Assembly: GCF_036206005.1 (NCBI RefSeq)
Contig: NZ_CP108143.1
Coordinates: forward strand, 2,046,001 to 2,110,000
Direction: 5' to 3'
DNA length: 64,000 nt
DNA from: Streptomyces sp. NBC_00178
GTDB lineage: Bacteria; Actinomycetota; Actinomycetes; Streptomycetales; Streptomycetaceae
The notes beneath the pieces are model-generated. The model was not told the DNA's origin and did not search any database. It saw only the letters and a program-made list of their open reading frames with translations. The first letter of the stretch is position 1. Each line of letters starts with the position of its first letter. The position numbers and the translations under genes are program-made. This document shows positions 17,550-25,804 of this stretch, piece after piece.

Positions 17550-17590
17550 GCCGTTCGGTGTGTCAGCGGCGTGTGTCCTCACCGAACGGC
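17550..17590. repeat. Inverted repeat in the ctaE upstream region
   Basis: Arms GCCGTTCGGTG (17550-17560) and CACCGAACGGC (17580-17590), 11 bp perfect, 19-nt spacer. It lies between divergent genes, so it is not a terminator; an operator or 5'-leader stem is more likely. Confidence 0.55.
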
Positions 17591-17699
17591 CCATCGAATC
17601 GCTGTCTTTACCGGTGCTGACACGCTGTCGGCCGGAGTACGATCCGCCCATCGGTTCATGCCCACAGAGCCCCGAAGACACAGACGTCACGGAGGAACA

Positions 17700-18101
17700 A
17701 TGCAGCCGACCGCCACGGTCCTGGTCTACAGCGACGACGCCAACACGCGTGAGCAGGTGAGGCTGGCAGCCGGGCGCAGGCCCGCGGCGGACGTGCCGCC
17801 GGTGGAGTTCCTGGAGTGCGCCACCCTGCCCGCCGTGCTGAGCGCGCTCGACAAGGGCGGGATCGACGTCTGCGTACTGGACGGGGAGACCGCGCCCGCG
17901 GGCGGCATGGGCGTCTGCAGGCAGATCAAGGACGAGATCTTCGACTGCCCGCCGGTGCTGCTGCTGATCGGGCGCCCGCAGGACGCCTGGCTGGCCACCT
18001 GGAGCCGTGCCGACGCCGCTGTGACGCTTCCGGTGGACCCGGTCGGCTTCGCGGACGCCCTGGCGTCCGTGCTGCGGCACAGGCTGTCCGTAGGGGCCTG
18101 A
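17700..18101 (+). CDS. Pseudo-receiver (response-regulator-like) protein
   Basis: 133 aa, a single receiver-like domain without output domain. The start ATG 17700 has GGAGGAA just upstream. The fold markers are an initial beta strand ATVLVYSDDANTREQV, a central DVCVLDGETAPAGG where the phospho-Asp would be, and a final LPVDPVGFADAL. The conserved Lys-Pro of true receivers is replaced by Val-Asp-Pro, so phosphorylation switching is doubtful. It sits between the two respiratory operons, divergent from ctaE. The role is unknown; protein-protein signalling near the respiratory chain is only a guess from position. Confidence 0.78.
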   Translation: MQPTATVLVYSDDANTREQVRLAAGRRPAADVPPVEFLECATLPAVLSALDKGGIDVCVLDGETAPAGGMGVCRQIKDEIFDCPPVLLLIGRPQDAWLATWSRADAAVTLPVDPVGFADALASVLRHRLSVGA

Positions 18102-18114
18102 AGGGCGCGGCGCG

Positions 18115-18139
18115 GCGGAGGGGCCCCGATCCCCTCCGC
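18115..18139. terminator. Terminator between convergent genes
   Basis: 9-bp stem (18115-18123 and 18131-18139) between the pseudo-receiver and L,D-transpeptidase genes. Confidence 0.65.
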
Positions 18140-18178
18140 GGTGTCCTCCCGGGGCGCGAAGGCGCACTCCCGGCCTGG

Positions 18179-19432
18179 TCAGACCTGGGGGCGCAGGCGC
18201 GCGGTCTGCACGTCGGTACCGGCGTCCGGCGTACCGCTGCGCAGTGCACTGCCCTTCTGCCAGGCGTCCCAGTCCAGGTTCCAGTCGCCGAAGCCGTTGT
18301 CGAACGGCGTCATGGTCTCGCCCTCGCTGCCGACGACCTTGACCACGTCGCCCTCGCGGACCGTGTCGAAGAACCATTCGGCGTTGGCCGTGCTCATGCC
18401 GGTGCAGCCGTGGCTGACGTTGGCGCTGCCCTGGGAGCCCGTGGACCAGGGCGCGGCGTGGACGTACTCGCCGCTCCAGGTCACCCGTGTCGCCCAGTAG
18501 ACCGGCAGGTCGTAGGACTCCGAGGAGCCGGCGGCGATGCCGATGCTCTCACCGCGCATGCGTACGAACTGCTCCTTGGCCAGCACGACCTTGACGCCGT
18601 TGCGCGTGTCGAAGCCGGGCTTGCCCGTGGTGACCGGGATGGTGTTGATCACTTCACCGTTGCGCAGGACCGTCATCGAGTGGTCCGACGCGTCGGTGAT
18701 GGCTTCTATCCGGTCGCCGGTCTTGAGTTTCAGGGCCTTGGCGTCACCGCCGTACAGGGCGTTGCCCACCTTTATGCCCTTGAGGTTGCTGCGCAGGTCG
18801 ATGGTGGCGTTGGCCGGCCAGTACTCCTGGGGGCGGTAGTGCAGGGTCTTGTCGTCGACCCAGTACCAGGAGCCGGTGACGGCGGGCGCGGACCGGACCT
18901 GCAGCCCCCGCTCGACGGTGGCGCGGCCCGCCCGGTCGGCGACCGGAGCGCTGAGTTCCGCTGTGAGGGGCTGTCCGACCCCGTAGGTGCCCGCCTGCGG
19001 GCCGAAGGTGACCTTCAGGAACTTCTTGGCCGAGGTCGTGCCGAACGTGTACGTACGGCTGCCGGGGGCGCCGTCGTCGTTCTCGGTGGAGACCTTGACG
19101 GTGTATCGGGTCCCGGCGGCGAGCGAGGTGGTGGAGTGCCACCGCTTGCCGTCGGCGTCGAGCTCACCCGCCAGATGGCGGCCCTCGGTGTCGACGGCCG
19201 TCACGTCCGTGATGGTCACGTCGTCGTCCTTGACGGTGAATTCGAGGGGCTTGTCGGGGTCGGCCTTCTTGTTGCCGGAGGGGCCGTTGAAGGAGACGTG
19301 GTCGGCTGCGTCGTAGGGCCTCAGGGACAGTTGATGCCCGTCAGGCTCTCCACAGGCGGTCGCACCCGCTACCAGGGCGACGACCAGCAGGGTGCAGCTC
19401 ACTACGGTGCGGATGCGCGGCGTGTGGTTCAT
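18179..19432 (-). CDS. L,D-transpeptidase lipoprotein (YkuD family)
   Basis: A 417-aa lipoprotein that makes 3-3 peptidoglycan crosslinks outside the cell. The signal peptide ends in a GATAC lipobox. Two Ig-like domains follow (about residues 45-250), as in actinobacterial Ldt enzymes. The catalytic domain has HGCTGMSTANAEWF with the active-site Cys and preceding His. The family is the target of carbapenems. It is flanked by a convergent pseudo-receiver gene and, on the upstream side, by the terminator of ctaCDF, so it is transcribed alone from its own promoter in 19433-19482. Confidence 0.93.
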   Translation of the reverse strand: MNHTPRIRTVVSCTLLVVALVAGATACGEPDGHQLSLRPYDAADHVSFNGPSGNKKADPDKPLEFTVKDDDVTITDVTAVDTEGRHLAGELDADGKRWHSTTSLAAGTRYTVKVSTENDDGAPGSRTYTFGTTSAKKFLKVTFGPQAGTYGVGQPLTAELSAPVADRAGRATVERGLQVRSAPAVTGSWYWVDDKTLHYRPQEYWPANATIDLRSNLKGIKVGNALYGGDAKALKLKTGDRIEAITDASDHSMTVLRNGEVINTIPVTTGKPGFDTRNGVKVVLAKEQFVRMRGESIGIAAGSSESYDLPVYWATRVTWSGEYVHAAPWSTGSQGSANVSHGCTGMSTANAEWFFDTVREGDVVKVVGSEGETMTPFDNGFGDWNLDWDAWQKGSALRSGTPDAGTDVQTARLRPQV

Positions 19433-19482
19433 GAACCCACGCTAAGAAGATTCATCCGATCCAGCGCGTTCAGTGACTGCAA

Positions 19483-19526
19483 ACGGGGGCCCGGTCCGCT
19501 CATTGCTGAGCGGACCGGGCCCCCGT
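19483..19526 (-). terminator. Terminator of the ctaC-ctaD-ctaF operon
   Basis: Perfect 20-bp inverted repeat (19483-19502 and 19507-19526) with a 4-nt loop, 30 bp behind ctaF. Confidence 0.88.
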
Positions 19527-19557
19527 ACGGGTACTGCGTGCCCTTCGGCGGCGTGTC

Positions 19558-19956
19558 CTACTGGGTGCGGTTCTCGCCCCGGTAGTACTCGAACACCCAG
19601 CCGAACAGGCCGATCAGGAGCAGCGGCGCCGCGAAGTAGGCGAGCCACCAGCCGAAGACGACGCCCATGAAGAGGAAGGCGCCTCCGATGGCCAGCGAGA
19701 GCGGCTGCCAGCTGTGCGGCGAGAAGAAGCCCACCTCACCGGCCTCGTCCGCGACGTCGGCCTCCTTGTTGTCCTGCGCCATCGCGTCGACCCGGCTGGC
19801 CGTGAAGGCCAGGTAGAAGCCGATCATGAGGGTCAGGCCGAAGGACAGGACCAGCGCGGTGGTGCCGACCGGCTCCTTGGACCACACGCCGTACGTGACG
19901 GCCATGGCCAGCATGAAGAGGCTCAGCCAGAGGAAGAGCTTGCCCTGGATCTTCAC
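19558..19956 (-). CDS. ctaF: Cytochrome c oxidase subunit IV (actinobacterial)
   Basis: 132 aa with four hydrophobic helices (two pairs separated by an acidic loop [15 protein letters not shown]). It is the small subunit IV specific to actinobacterial aa3 oxidases, needed for assembly or stability. ATG 19956 overlaps the ctaD stop by 4 nt, giving coupled translation as the last gene of the ctaCDF operon. Confidence 0.94.
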   Translation of the reverse strand: MKIQGKLFLWLSLFMLAMAVTYGVWSKEPVGTTALVLSFGLTLMIGFYLAFTASRVDAMAQDNKEADVADEAGEVGFFSPHSWQPLSLAIGGAFLFMGVVFGWWLAYFAAPLLLIGLFGWVFEYYRGENRTQ

Positions 19957-21689
19957 TTGCCGTCCTCCTTGCCGCCGACGAGGACCTTGTCACCCTCGGA
20001 GAGGTGGTCCAGCTGCTCCAGCGCCGCGATCTCCGGGTGGTGGAGGTCGAACGCCGGGGATTCGGAACGGATCCGCGGCAGGCTGACGAAGTTGTGCCGC
20101 GGGGGCGGGCAGGACGTCGCCCATTCGAGCGAACGGCCGTAGCCCCAGGGGTCGTCGACCTCGACCTTCTTGCCGTACTTGGCGGTCTTCCAGATGTTGT
20201 AGAAGAACGGCAGCATCGACAGACCGAGCACGAACGAGGAGATCGTCGAGATCGTGTTCAGGGCGGTGAAGCCGTCGGCCGCGAGGTAGTCCGCGTACCG
20301 GCGGGGCATGCCCTCGGCGCCGAGCCAGTGCTGCACCAGGAAGGTGCCGTGGAAGCCGGTGAACAGCGTCCAGAAGGTCATCTTCCCGAGCCGCTCGTCC
20401 AGCATCTTGCCGGTGAACTTCGGCCACCAGAAGTGGAACCCGGCGAACATCGCGAAGACCACGGTGCCGAAGACGACGTAGTGGAAGTGCGCGACGACGA
20501 AGTACGAGTCGGAGATGTGGAAGTCCAGCGGCGGCGACGCCAGGATCACACCGGTCAGACCACCGAAGGCGAAGGTGATCAGGAAGCCGACGGACCAGAG
20601 CATCGGTGTCTCGAAGGACAACGACCCCTTCCACATCGTGCCGATCCAGTTGAAGAACTTCACACCGGTCGGTACCGCGATGAGGAATGTCATGAAGGAG
20701 AAGAACGGCAACAGCACACCGCCCGTGACGTACATGTGGTGGGCCCACACCGTCACGGAAAGACCGGCGATGGCGATCGTCGCGCTGATCAGACCGACAT
20801 AACCGAACATCGGCTTGCGGCTGAATACCGGGATGATCTCCGAAATGATTCCGAAGAACGGCAGAGCGATGATGTACACCTCTGGATGGCCGAAGAACCA
20901 GAAGAGGTGTTGCCACAGCAATGCGCCACCGTTCGACGCATCGAAGATATGTGCGCCGAATTTACGGTCGACCTCCAGCGCGAAGAGCGCGGCGGCCAGG
21001 ACCGGGAAGGCCAGCAGGACCAGAACACCGGTCAGCAGGACGTTCCACACGAAGATCGGCATGCGGAACATCGTCATGCCGGGGGCGCGCATGCAGATGA
21101 TCGTGGTGATGAAGTTGACCGAACCGAGGATCGTGCCGAACCCGGAGAAGGCCAGACCCATGATCCACATGTCGGCGCCAATGCCCGGCGAGCGGACCGC
21201 GTCCGACAGCGGGGAGTAGGCGAACCAGCCGAAGTCGGCGGCACCCTGCGGGGTGAGGAAGCCGGCCACCGCGATGAGCGAGCCGAAGAGGTACAGCCAG
21301 TACGCGAACATGTTCAGCCGCGGGAACGCCACGTCGGGCGCGCCGATCTGCAGCGGCATGATCCAGTTCGCGAATCCGGCGAACAGCGGCGTCGCGAACA
21401 TCAGCAGCATGATCGTGCCGTGCATCGTGAACGCCTGGTTGAACTGCTCGTTCGACATGATCTGCGTACCGGGGCGGGCCAGCTCGGCGCGCATGAAGAG
21501 CGCCAGAAGGCCACCGATGACGAAGAACGCGAACGATGTGACCAGGTACATCGTGCCGATCGTCTTGTGGTCAGTGGTGGTCATCCACTTGACGACGACA
21601 CTCCCCGGCTGCTTGCGCCGCACCGGCAGCTCGTCCTCGAACGAGTCGTCTGCTGCCGCGGCACCCTGGGATTCATTGAGGATGCTCAC
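19953..21689 (-). CDS. ctaD: Cytochrome c oxidase subunit I
   Basis: 578 aa. Catalytic subunit I of aa3 oxidase with about twelve helices, haem a, and the haem a3-CuB site. The motif [14 protein letters not shown] has the CuB His and the cross-linked Tyr; WAHHMYV supplies two further CuB ligands, and HFHYVVFG the haem ligands. Real start GTG 21689 (VSILNESQG) overlaps the ctaC stop (GTGA). The frame is open further upstream to 21863, but that part only overlaps ctaC. The C-terminus is cytoplasmic and ends in LVGGKEDGK. Confidence 0.97.
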   Translation of the reverse strand: MSILNESQGAAAADDSFEDELPVRRKQPGSVVVKWMTTTDHKTIGTMYLVTSFAFFVIGGLLALFMRAELARPGTQIMSNEQFNQAFTMHGTIMLLMFATPLFAGFANWIMPLQIGAPDVAFPRLNMFAYWLYLFGSLIAVAGFLTPQGAADFGWFAYSPLSDAVRSPGIGADMWIMGLAFSGFGTILGSVNFITTIICMRAPGMTMFRMPIFVWNVLLTGVLVLLAFPVLAAALFALEVDRKFGAHIFDASNGGALLWQHLFWFFGHPEVYIIALPFFGIISEIIPVFSRKPMFGYVGLISATIAIAGLSVTVWAHHMYVTGGVLLPFFSFMTFLIAVPTGVKFFNWIGTMWKGSLSFETPMLWSVGFLITFAFGGLTGVILASPPLDFHISDSYFVVAHFHYVVFGTVVFAMFAGFHFWWPKFTGKMLDERLGKMTFWTLFTGFHGTFLVQHWLGAEGMPRRYADYLAADGFTALNTISTISSFVLGLSMLPFFYNIWKTAKYGKKVEVDDPWGYGRSLEWATSCPPPRHNFVSLPRIRSESPAFDLHHPEIAALEQLDHLSEGDKVLVGGKEDGK

Positions 21690-22654
21690 AGTTTGTTCGT
21701 CTCCGCATTCCTGGCCGGGTCCGTCTGCTCGATGCCTGCCGGCACGTAGCCCGTCTGACCCTTCTCCGCCAGCTCCTTGAGGTGCTGCTGGTAACGCTCG
21801 GGAGAGACGATCTTGACGTTGAAGAGCATCCGGGAGTGGTCGACGCCGCACAGCTCGGCGCACTTGCCCATGTAGGTGCCCTCCTTGTTCGGCGTGACCT
21901 CGAAGGAGTTGGTGTGGCCCGGAATGACGTCCTGCTTCATGAGGAACGGCACCACCCAGAAGGAGTGGATGACGTCACGCGAAGTCAGAACGAAGCGGAC
22001 CTTCTCGCCCTTGGGCAGCCACAGGGTCGGACCCGGGTTGCCGTTCTGCGGGTTCCTCGTGCCGGGGACGCCCACGTCGTAGACGCCGCCGGCACCCTTC
22101 GGGAAGTCCTCACGGAACCTGTCGGGGATGGCGTCGAGTTCCTTGGGGACCTCGTTGCCGGCGGAGGGCTGGCCCTCCACCTTCTCGATGTAGTTGAAGC
22201 CCCAGCTCCACTGGTAGCCGACCACGTTGATCGTGTGGGCAGGCTTCGGGCTGAGCTCGAGGAGCTTCGATTCATCGCGCGCGGTGAAGTAGAACAGCAC
22301 CGAGACGATGATCAGGGGAACCACTGTGTACAGCGCCTCGATAGGCATGTTGTACCTGGTCTGGTGCGGTACCTCCACCTTGGTCCTGCTACGCCGGTGG
22401 AAGATGACGCTCCACAGGATCAGCCCCCAGACAAGGACACCCGTGGCGAGCGCTGCCGCCCACGAGCCCTGCCAGAGGGAGAGGATCCGTGGGGCCTCTT
22501 CCGTTACCGGGGTGGGCATACCGAGGCGGGGGAAATCCTCCCAGTTGTATGAACAACCGGAGGCCGTCGCCAGGACCAGGCCCGCAGTCAGCACCTGCGG
22601 CAGCTTCCGCCGCATCGGGCGCCGCGACGAGCGGTCGGAGCCGTTGGGACTCAC
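21686..22654 (-). CDS. ctaC: Cytochrome c oxidase subunit II
   Basis: 322 aa. Subunit II binds the CuA centre that receives electrons from QcrC. After a lipobox-like ATASGC segment there are two helices and then the soluble cupredoxin domain with [16 protein letters not shown] and the CuA ligands [17 protein letters not shown] 22654 (VSPNGSDRS) is chosen, with GGGAAGG about 6 nt upstream; a frame extending to 22759 exists but looks non-coding. It is the first gene of ctaC-ctaD-ctaF. Confidence 0.95.
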   Translation of the reverse strand: MSPNGSDRSSRRPMRRKLPQVLTAGLVLATASGCSYNWEDFPRLGMPTPVTEEAPRILSLWQGSWAAALATGVLVWGLILWSVIFHRRSRTKVEVPHQTRYNMPIEALYTVVPLIIVSVLFYFTARDESKLLELSPKPAHTINVVGYQWSWGFNYIEKVEGQPSAGNEVPKELDAIPDRFREDFPKGAGGVYDVGVPGTRNPQNGNPGPTLWLPKGEKVRFVLTSRDVIHSFWVVPFLMKQDVIPGHTNSFEVTPNKEGTYMGKCAELCGVDHSRMLFNVKIVSPERYQQHLKELAEKGQTGYVPAGIEQTDPARNAETNKL

Positions 22655-22925
22655 GTAGCGCCTTCCCGAGAGTCTCGCCCGCACGGTCGGCGCGCCCGTC
22701 TCACTTGGTCGGTCGCCGGCCCTGACGCGGGCAGGGGTTTGGATGTTTATGCGGACCAAACCCTACTGGACGCTATCTGGGGTCGCGCGGGGAGGGTGCC
22801 CAACGCGCCGCCCGACTCCCCGAAGGGGTGGAATCCGCGCGTCCGGCCACCATCTGACGCCCCCTCTTCCACCGCACGGGGAGCCCGTCACCTGGGGAAG
22901 CCCTCCCGCGGACTAGCGTGACGGC

Positions 22926-24308
22926 GTGCCCTACTTCGACGCGGCTTCCTCCGCTCCCCTGCATCCCGTCGCCCGCCAGGCCCTGCTTGCCTCCCTGGAC
23001 GAGGGCTGGGCGGATCCCGCGCGGCTCTACCGCGAGGGGCGGCGCGCCGCGCTGCTGCTGGACGCGGCCCGGGAGACCGCCGCGGAGGCGGTCGGCTGCC
23101 GTCCGGACGAGCTCGTGTTCACCTCTTCGGGCACCCGGGCGGTGCACTCGGGAACGGCCGGAGCGCTTTCCGGCCGTCGGCGTGTCGGCCGCCATATGGT
23201 CCTCTCCGCCGTCGAGCACTCCTCGGTCCTGCACGCGGCGGCGTCCCTGGAGGCGGCCGGCGGTTCGTCCACCGAGGTGGCGGTGGACCGGACCGGGGCG
23301 GTGGACCCGGCGGAGTTCGGCAGGGCGCTGCGCGCGGACACCGCGCTGGCCTGCCTGCAGTCCGCCAACCACGAGGTAGGCACCGAGCAGCCGGTGGCTC
23401 GGACCGCCGAGATCTGCGCCGAGGCCGGTGTGCCGCTGCTGGTGGACGCCGCCCAGTCGCTGGGCTGGGGGCCGGTGGCCGGCCGCTGGTCGCTGCTGAC
23501 CGCGAGCGCCCACAAGTGGGGCGGGCCGGCCGGTGTCGGGCTGCTCGCCGTGCGCAAGGGGGTCCGCTTCGCGCCCCAAGACCCCGTCGACGAAAGGGAG
23601 TCGGGCCGTGCCGCCGGCTTCGAGAACATCCCGGCGATCGTGGCGGCGGCGGCCTCGCTGCGGGCAGTGCGCGCGGAGGCGGCGGCGGAGGCGGTCCGGC
23701 TGCGCGCCCTGGTGGAGCGCGTCCGGGCGACGGTGCCCGGCCTGGTGCCCGACGTGGAGGTGGTCGGCGATCCGGAACGGCGGCTGCCGCACCTCGTCAC
23801 CTTCTCCTGTCTCTATGTCGACGGGGAGACACTGCTCCACGAGCTGGATCGCGCCGGATTCTCCGTTTCATCCGGTTCGTCCTGCACGAGCAGCACACTG
23901 ACGCCCAGCCACGTCCTCAAGGCGATGGGGGTGCTCACCGAGGGGAACGTGCGCGTGTCGCTGCCCGCCGGAACCACCGGGGACGAGGTCGACCGCTTCC
24001 TGGGCGTGCTCCCCGGCGTGGTGGCGGGGGTGCGGGCCAGGCTCGGCGCGCCCGCCGCACCGGCGCCCTCGCCGGGCACGCGGGCCTCACTCGTGGTCGA
24101 CGCGCTGGGCCGGCGCTGCCCGATCCCGGTCATCGAACTCGCAAAGGTGATCGGAGAGGTACCCGTCGGCGGCACGGTGACGGTGCTCGCCGACGACGAG
24201 GCGGCCCGGCTCGACATCCCGGCCTGGTGCGAGATGCGCGAACAGGAGTACGTGGGAGAGGAGCCGGCGGACCGCGGCTCGGCCTATGTGGTCCGCCGGC
24301 TCCTCTGA
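22926..24308 (+). CDS. Cysteine desulfurase fused to a C-terminal TusA domain
   Basis: 460 aa. Residues about 1-375 are a class V PLP enzyme of NifS/IscS type: DAASSAPLHP start, DAAQSLGWGP, the PLP lysine in SAHKWGGPAG, and a catalytic Cys in SVSSGSSCTSS. Residues about 385-460 are a TusA/SirA sulfur-carrier domain with the active LGRRCPIPVIELA (CPxP). The fusion would move sulfane sulfur from cysteine directly to an attached carrier, for thio-cofactor or Fe-S work. GTG 22926 is preceded by TAGCGT (22914-22919) only 6 nt away, so the mRNA is probably leaderless. It is divergent from ctaC and convergent with the kinase gene 20 bp later. Confidence 0.88.
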   Translation: MPYFDAASSAPLHPVARQALLASLDEGWADPARLYREGRRAALLLDAARETAAEAVGCRPDELVFTSSGTRAVHSGTAGALSGRRRVGRHMVLSAVEHSSVLHAAASLEAAGGSSTEVAVDRTGAVDPAEFGRALRADTALACLQSANHEVGTEQPVARTAEICAEAGVPLLVDAAQSLGWGPVAGRWSLLTASAHKWGGPAGVGLLAVRKGVRFAPQDPVDERESGRAAGFENIPAIVAAAASLRAVRAEAAAEAVRLRALVERVRATVPGLVPDVEVVGDPERRLPHLVTFSCLYVDGETLLHELDRAGFSVSSGSSCTSSTLTPSHVLKAMGVLTEGNVRVSLPAGTTGDEVDRFLGVLPGVVAGVRARLGAPAAPAPSPGTRASLVVDALGRRCPIPVIELAKVIGEVPVGGTVTVLADDEAARLDIPAWCEMREQEYVGEEPADRGSAYVVRRLL

Positions 24309-24327
24309 CACCCGGTCGGCGGAGCCC

Positions 24328-25302
24328 TCAGGAGAGGTGCTTGCGGACCTCGGAGGCGGCCTCGTCGCCGTAGGCCTTGGTGAAGCGGTCCATGAAGTGG
24401 GTGCGGCGCAGGGTGTACTCCTGGGTGCCGACCGTCTCGATGACCAGGGTCGCGAGCATGCAGCCGACCTGGGCGGCGCGCTCCAGGCTGACGCCCCAGG
24501 CGAGGCCCGAGAGGAAGCCGGCGCGGAACGCGTCGCCGACGCCGGTCGGGTCCACCTTGCGCTCCTCCTCGGCGCAGCCGACCTCGATGGGGTCGTGGCC
24601 GGCCCGCTCGATCCGGACGCCGCGGGCACCGAGGGTGGTGACGCGGTGGCCGACCCGGGCGAGGATCTCCTCGCCGGTCCAGCCGGTCTTGGACTCGATG
24701 AGCCCCTTCTCGTACTCGTTGGAGAAGAGGAAGGTCGCTCCGTCGACGAGGATGCGGATCTCCTCGCCGTCCATCCGGGCGATCTGCTGGGAGAAGTCGG
24801 CGGCGAACGGGATTCCCCGCGAGCGGCACTCCTCCGTGTGGCGGAGCATCGCCTCGGGGTCGTTGGCTCCGATGGAGACGAGGTCGAGGCCGCCGACGCG
24901 GTCGGCGACGCTCTTGAGCTCGATCAGCCGGGCCTCGCTCATCGCTCCTGTGTAGAAGGAGCCGATCTGGTTGTGGTCCGAGTCCGTCGTGCAGACGAAG
25001 CGCGCCGTGTGCAGGACCTCGGAGATGCGGATCGACTCGGTGTCGACACCGTGCCGGTCGAGCCAGGCGCGGTACTCCTCGAAGTCCGCCCCGGCGGAGC
25101 CGACCAGGATCGGCTGCGTGCCGAGCACACCCATGCCGAACGCGATGTTGGCGCCGACACCGCCGCGGCGCACGTCGAGGTTGTCGACCAGGAAGGAGAG
25201 CGAGACCGTGTGCAGCTGGTCGGCGACCAGCTGGTCCGCGAACCGGCCGGGGAAGGTCATGAGGTGGTCAGTGGCGATGGAGCCTGTGACTGCGATGCGC
25301 AC
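24328..25302 (-). CDS. PfkB-family sugar/nucleoside kinase, AdoK (adenosine kinase)-like
   Basis: 324 aa, ribokinase fold. The N-terminus RIAVTGSIATDHLMTFPGRF and the middle IGANDPEAMLRHTEECR closely resemble, from memory, M. tuberculosis adenosine kinase (Rv2202c), whose gene has the same neighbourhood. The PfkB signature DPTGVGDAFRAGFLSG contains the catalytic Asp and anion hole. Expected reaction: adenosine plus ATP to AMP, a purine salvage step. GTG 25302 is chosen for its AGGAG 10 nt upstream; the longer frame to 25347 has no such support. It is divergent from the 65-aa orphan. Confidence 0.8.
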   Translation of the reverse strand: MRIAVTGSIATDHLMTFPGRFADQLVADQLHTVSLSFLVDNLDVRRGGVGANIAFGMGVLGTQPILVGSAGADFEEYRAWLDRHGVDTESIRISEVLHTARFVCTTDSDHNQIGSFYTGAMSEARLIELKSVADRVGGLDLVSIGANDPEAMLRHTEECRSRGIPFAADFSQQIARMDGEEIRILVDGATFLFSNEYEKGLIESKTGWTGEEILARVGHRVTTLGARGVRIERAGHDPIEVGCAEEERKVDPTGVGDAFRAGFLSGLAWGVSLERAAQVGCMLATLVIETVGTQEYTLRRTHFMDRFTKAYGDEAASEVRKHLS

Positions 25303-25409
25303 GGGGAGGCTGCTCCTGCGGAAGGCGGGGGGAACGCGTGAGCGCACCCTCCGGGACGGCGTGACAGTTCACGCTACCCGGTGACGCCAGGGTGCCTGAA
25401 AGGGCAAAA

Positions 25410-25456
25410 CTACCTGATAGTAGGTCTTTCTACCTGGGGCCCACCCTGCGTACGGT
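25410..25456 (+). promoter_or_regulatory. Paired CTACCT elements and leaderless promoter of the 65-aa orphan
   Basis: CTACCT occurs at 25410-25415 and 25430-25435, exactly 20 bp apart, with an inverted AGTAGGT (25420-25426) between. A -10-like TACGGT (25451-25456) ends 6 nt before ATG 25463. The downstream CTACCT falls in the -35 region, which suggests an activator or repressor site. Confidence 0.5.
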
Positions 25457-25462
25457 GCGTTT

Positions 25463-25660
25463 ATGTCGAACACGATCGTTTCGCGCGAGTCCGAGATGAG
25501 CCTGGCGGAGCTGCGCGGTGACTGCGCGCGCATGGCACCGCACTGGGTCGTACCCGAGAGGACACCCGTGAAGCCGGTGGAACCCTCGCTCATCCACGGA
25601 GTCACGGTGCCGCCGTCCTCCGCCCGGCTGATCGACGGCATGTCCGACTACGGGGACTGA
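25463..25660 (+). CDS. 65-aa protein of unknown function
   Basis: I do not recognise a family. The 65 residues have no transmembrane segment or cysteine pair, one Cys, and a proline-rich middle (VVPERTPVKPVEPS), ending in DGMSDYGD. Codon usage is strongly GC at third positions, like true genes here, which supports coding. ATG follows a -10 hexamer by 6 nt, so it is probably leaderless. It is divergent from the AdoK-like kinase and is followed 144 bp later by a membrane-anchored orphan in the same direction. Confidence 0.6.
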   Translation: MSNTIVSRESEMSLAELRGDCARMAPHWVVPERTPVKPVEPSLIHGVTVPPSSARLIDGMSDYGD

Positions 25661-25804
25661 TCCCGGCCGTGCGCGGCCCTCGGCGCGTCCGTGCGGAGCA
25701 CCCGGTGGAACCGTGCGCTTCCCTGCCCCGTCCCACCGGTGTCCTCCGGCCCCGGAGGACGGAGGACGTGCCGGCGACGGCAAGGCAGCCGAAGGAGCGA
25801 TCCG

